64,000 nucleotides of DNA from assembly GCA_963632825.1 (NCBI GenBank), contig CAVGWF010000005.1, forward strand, positions 80,305 through 144,304, read 5' to 3'. The translations under genes were made by a program, and so were the position numbers. The notes beneath the pieces were generated by a model, which searched no databases, was not told where the DNA came from, and saw nothing but the letters and a program-made list of their open reading frames with translations. Shown here in pieces: positions 61,013 to 64,000 of the stretch. Position 1 is the first letter of the stretch, and the number at the start of each line of letters is the position of its first letter. The DNA comes from F23-B02 sp963632825 (lineage in GTDB: Bacteria > Bacillota > Clostridia > Oscillospirales > Oscillospiraceae).

Positions 61013-61669
61013 ATGAAGCTCGGCAGAAGGCTGCTTGCGGCGCTTGCCGCTGCCGGTGTGGGATATGCCGTCGGCAACATCAATCCCGCATATGTCATGG
61101 GTCTGCGCAAGGGCTACGATATCCGCAAAAAAGGCTCGGGCAACGCCGGCGCCACCAATCTTATGATACTCGAGGGAAAGAAAGCGGGTGCATTCGTCAT
61201 GTGCTTTGACATAAGCAAGGCCGCCGTCAGCGTCGGGCTCGCGCACCGCCTGTTCCCTGCAAGCACCTATGCCGGTGAGACTGCGGGCGCCGCCTGCATT
61301 ATCGGGCATATGTATCCCGCGCTCATGCATTTTCGCGGCGGCAAGGGGCTGGCTTGCCTCGGCGGGGTCATCCTTGCGTTCGGCGTGAACGATTTTCTTC
61401 TGACGCTGTTTCTCGAATCGGTCCTGCTCATGGCGACGCGGTATCTCTGCCTCGTGCCGATAACCGGCGCGGTATTCTATCCGATATACCACGGCATCGC
61501 CCGCAAGGACTGGCGCGCGGGTGCGATACTCGGACTCATCACCCTGCCCATACTCTCAAAGCACATCGAGAATCTCGAGCGCATCCGCGACGGCAAGGAG
61601 CTCAAGGTCGATTTCCTTTGGGATAAGGACGCCGAGCTCGACCGCATCGGCTGGGTCGGCGAGATCTGA
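61013..61669 (+). CDS. plsY: Glycerol-3-phosphate acyltransferase PlsY
   Basis: 218 residues. Membrane enzyme using acyl-phosphate to acylate glycerol-3-phosphate, the first step of phospholipid synthesis. Motifs: NINPAYVMGLRKGYDIRKKG, GSGNAGATN and HMYPALMHFRGGKGLA. The ATG at 61013 is preferred to a GTG nine bases earlier because GGAGG lies eight bases before the ATG. Confidence 0.94.
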   Translation: MKLGRRLLAALAAAGVGYAVGNINPAYVMGLRKGYDIRKKGSGNAGATNLMILEGKKAGAFVMCFDISKAAVSVGLAHRLFPASTYAGETAGAACIIGHMYPALMHFRGGKGLACLGGVILAFGVNDFLLTLFLESVLLMATRYLCLVPITGAVFYPIYHGIARKDWRAGAILGLITLPILSKHIENLERIRDGKELKVDFLWDKDAELDRIGWVGEI

Positions 61670-61717
61670 TGAGCCGGACTGCGCCGTCTCGGCGATAAAC
61701 AAATGCAGAAGATGCTG

Positions 61718-61750
61718 AACGCGGGAGGCCAATGCCTCCCGCGTTTATTA
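61718..61750. terminator. Bidirectional terminator between plsY and phoU
   Basis: AACGCGGGAGGC-CAAT-GCCTCCCGCGTT followed by TATTA. Confidence 0.88.
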
Positions 61751-61753
61751 CTG

Positions 61754-62374
61754 TCACAGCGTATTTATAAGCTCTGCGATATTGGTTGCGTGATCGCCGA
61801 TCCTTTCAAGGTATTTTGCTATCATGAGAAGGTCGAGCGCATACTCAGCCGAGCTTCTGTCGCCGCTTATCATATTCACGAGCATATCCCGCACCTGCAC
61901 GAAATAATCGTCCACGGCATCGTCGCGGGCTATGACCCCGGCGGCAAGAGCTGCGTCCTTGGCCGAATAGGCCTCAATGCTGTCGGTGACCATGCTTATC
62001 GCCGTCTCGGCCATCGGATGCAGCACTCTGCATTCGCTGCCTGTCCTGCCGTTGAGGTGCGGGATTATCTCCGCAATGTCCTCCGCCTGATCGCCGATGC
62101 GCTCAAGATCGGTTATCATTTTCAAGGCCGCCGAGATCTGACGCAGATCCGCCGCGACCGGCTGCTCGCGCAGTATGAGCCGCAGGCACAGCGACTGGAT
62201 GTCGCGCTGATAACGGTCTATCTCGTCGTCGAGCGCGGCGAGCCCGGACGCCATGGCAAGATCGCTCTCCTCAAGCGCCTTTATGCTCATTGCAATGGCT
62301 CTTGAGCACGCGGCGCTCATGAGCGAGAGCAGCCGGTGCAGCTCGTTCAGCTGTGAATCGTAATTGCTGCGCAT
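61754..62374 (-). CDS. phoU: Phosphate signalling protein PhoU
   Basis: 206 residues of two three-helix repeats, each with a metal-binding PhoU motif (DLERIGDQAEDIAEI and YLERIGDHATNIAEL). Controls Pst transport and phosphate signalling. Start base shared with the pstB stop. Confidence 0.95.
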   Translation of the reverse strand: MRSNYDSQLNELHRLLSLMSAACSRAIAMSIKALEESDLAMASGLAALDDEIDRYQRDIQSLCLRLILREQPVAADLRQISAALKMITDLERIGDQAEDIAEIIPHLNGRTGSECRVLHPMAETAISMVTDSIEAYSAKDAALAAGVIARDDAVDDYFVQVRDMLVNMISGDRSSAEYALDLLMIAKYLERIGDHATNIAELINTL

Positions 62375-63129
62375 TATCCGAACCTCCCCGTTATATAATC
62401 CTCGGTGCGCTTGTCCGCGGGCGTGGAGAACATCCTCTCCGTGTCGCCGTATTCCACGAGATCGCCCAGCAGGAAAAACGCCGTGTTGTCCGAAATTCTG
62501 ACCGCCTGCTGCATATTGTGGGTCACGATGACTATGGTGTACCTGTCCTTGAGCTCGGAGGCAAGCTCCTCTATCTTCATCGTCGAGATGGGGTCAAGGG
62601 CGCTCGTCGGCTCGTCCATGAGCAGCACATCAGGCTCGACCGCAAGTGCGCGCGCGATGCACAGCCTCTGCTGCTGACCGCCGGACAGCCCGAGGGCGGA
62701 CTTTTTCAGTCTGTCCCTTACCTCGTCCCAGATGGCGGCGCCGCGCAGCGAGCGCTCGACTATCTCGTCAAGCTCGGCTTTCTTACGGATGCCATGTGTA
62801 CGCGGACCGTAGGCTATGTTGTCGTAAATGCTCATGGGAAACGGGTTCGGCTTTTGAAACACCATGCCGATGCACCTTCTGAGCTCGTTAACATCCGTGC
62901 CGGGAGCGTATATGTCCCTGCCGCGGTAGCTCACCTGACCGCTTATCTTAACGCCCGGCACAAGGTCGTTCATTCGGTCGAGGGTCTTGAGAAACGTTGA
63001 TTTTCCGCAGCCGGAGGGTCCTATCAGCGCCGTCACGCTGTTTTCCGGTATATCCATATTTATATCCTTAAGCGCCTGAGTCTGCCCGTACCACAGATTC
63101 AGGCTTTTAACGCTTATAATGTCGTTCAT
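62374..63129 (-). CDS. pstB: Phosphate ABC transporter ATP-binding protein
   Basis: 251 residues. Walker A GPSGCGKSTFLKTLDRMND, Q-loop GMVFQKPNPFPMSIYDNIA (PstB-specific), signature LSGGQQQR, Walker B DVLLMDEPTSALDP. Couples ATP to phosphate uptake. Overlaps the pstA stop by four bases. Confidence 0.97.
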   Translation of the reverse strand: MNDIISVKSLNLWYGQTQALKDINMDIPENSVTALIGPSGCGKSTFLKTLDRMNDLVPGVKISGQVSYRGRDIYAPGTDVNELRRCIGMVFQKPNPFPMSIYDNIAYGPRTHGIRKKAELDEIVERSLRGAAIWDEVRDRLKKSALGLSGGQQQRLCIARALAVEPDVLLMDEPTSALDPISTMKIEELASELKDRYTIVIVTHNMQQAVRISDNTAFFLLGDLVEYGDTERMFSTPADKRTEDYITGRFG

Positions 63130-63992
63130 ATGCTTCTCCTTTTCCGGTAGTACCTGCCCACAAGCGTTGCGATCAGGTTAATTATGACCGTCAGCACCAT
63201 GAGTATGGCGGCAATGGCAAAGGCTATGCCGAACTCGCCCTGCTCCTTGGCGTAGACATAAAGCGCAACGGTGAGCGTCGCACCGGGACCGTCCAGTCCG
63301 TCGAGAATGAGGTCATATATATTGTGGGCAAAGCCCGCGGTGAACAGCAGTGCCGCAGACTCGCCGAGAATGCGTCCCACCGCGAGTATGCAGCCGGTTA
63401 TAACGCCGTCAACGCAGCCGGGGAACACGACGGTGCGGATAACGCGCCACTTTCCCGCGCCGAGCGCGAGCGCTCCCTCGCGCAGGCTCTGCGGAACGGT
63501 TTTGAGGCTCTCCTGAGTCGTGCGCATAACAGTGGGCAGGTTCATGATGACAAGCGTCATCGCGCCCGCCTTCAGCGAGGTCTGATAGCCGAGCAGATTG
63601 CAGAAAAACAGCATGCCGACAAGACCGTATATTATGCTCGGTATGCCGGAGAGCGTTTCGGCGGCATACTCGATCGCGCCTACGATGCGGCGGCTTCGGG
63701 CGTATTCGGTGAGGTAGATCGCAGCTCCCACGCCGAGCGGCAGCACCCATATGAGCGTTTGCAGAACGATATAGAGCGTGTTGAGTATGTCCGGAAGGAT
63801 GCCGACAGTTCCGTTCAGGTAGCTCGGCGAGGTGCTCAGGAACTCCCATGAGATATTGGGAATGCCCCTTATAAGAACATATATTATGAGAAACGCCACA
63901 AGCGCGATCGTCAGCGCAGCGCACACGACAGCGAGCGTTTTCATCACCGTGCCGTAGATCCGGCGTTTTATTTTCGTTGCGTTACTGTCCAT
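63126..63992 (-). CDS. pstA: Phosphate ABC transporter permease PstA
   Basis: 288 residues with six transmembrane segments. Motifs include GVGAAIYLTEYAR, SGIPSIIYGLVGMLFF and the EAA-like REGALALGAGKWRVIRTVVF. The frame is complete, beginning eight bases before the window end; pstC and pstS are expected beyond it. Confidence 0.96.
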   Translation of the reverse strand: MDSNATKIKRRIYGTVMKTLAVVCAALTIALVAFLIIYVLIRGIPNISWEFLSTSPSYLNGTVGILPDILNTLYIVLQTLIWVLPLGVGAAIYLTEYARSRRIVGAIEYAAETLSGIPSIIYGLVGMLFFCNLLGYQTSLKAGAMTLVIMNLPTVMRTTQESLKTVPQSLREGALALGAGKWRVIRTVVFPGCVDGVITGCILAVGRILGESAALLFTAGFAHNIYDLILDGLDGPGATLTVALYVYAKEQGEFGIAFAIAAILMVLTVIINLIATLVGRYYRKRRSI

Positions 63993-64000
63993 TCTTGTCC

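Overview
The window is a moderately GC-rich chromosomal segment of a Gram-positive, low-GC-lineage (Firmicutes) bacterium, most likely a gut Clostridia/Oscillospirales relative. This is inferred from the gene order hprK-murB-rapZ-whiA, a ypeB spore-germination gene, rpmB with four cysteines, a FeoA/FeoA/FeoB set with a FeoB-associated cysteine-rich protein, consensus sigma-A promoters, strong Shine-Dalgarno sites, and abundant intergenic hairpin-rich repeats. No phage, CRISPR array, rRNA or intact insertion sequence was seen.

Layout. 1-6.8 kb: a metallophosphoesterase, a YgiQ radical-SAM protein, PPC and DUF1294 proteins, a YeiH exporter, folD and an acyltransferase broken by an in-frame TAG. 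6.9-13.5 kb: prfB (no programmed frameshift), udk-tdk, a PAP2 phosphatase, birA, two membrane proteins and a 36-codon amphipathic peptide gene with its own terminator. 14.4-22.6 kb: an iron-homeostasis island. It holds a P1B-6 type ATPase with a small partner (ferrosome-like), an AraC regulator, an HMA protein, two DtxR-type regulators (one degenerate), feoAAB, and a cluster of GTTAGC-N4-GCTAAC operators. 22.8-28.6 kb: ypeB, an EamA/LysR divergent pair and a large xxxLxxG-repeat membrane protein. 29-38 kb: htpG, hemW, a VanW protein, metG with a Nif11-like small protein, and an Xre regulator divergent from a membrane protein. 38-46 kb (minus strand): dnaE, whiA, rapZ, murB, hprK, with rpmB divergent. 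46-49 kb: tRNA-Val with a tandem duplication of its 3' end, a zinc-ribbon/Ig-like protein, carD with a leader terminator, and asnS. 49-52 kb: a lysine riboswitch controlling an amino-acid ABC transporter whose binding protein is circularly permuted. 52.7-55 kb: deoD and a BMP-type (nucleoside) lipoprotein. 55-64 kb: an RsiV-like lipoprotein, TetR, CDF transporter-trmN6-rsmI, HAD phosphatase, plsY, and phoU-pstB-pstA running off the window.

The non-coding space is dominated by a dispersed modular repeat. At least eight sites carry mosaics of short hairpins (stems with 3-5 nt loops) in different combinations and orientations, always between genes.

The most interesting observations are the ferrosome-like P1B-6 locus beside feo, the circularly permuted binding protein under a lysine riboswitch, the modular hairpin repeats, the orphan 36-residue peptide and the tRNA-Val 3'-end duplication. 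All functional statements come from reading the sequence and from family knowledge; no database search was run.
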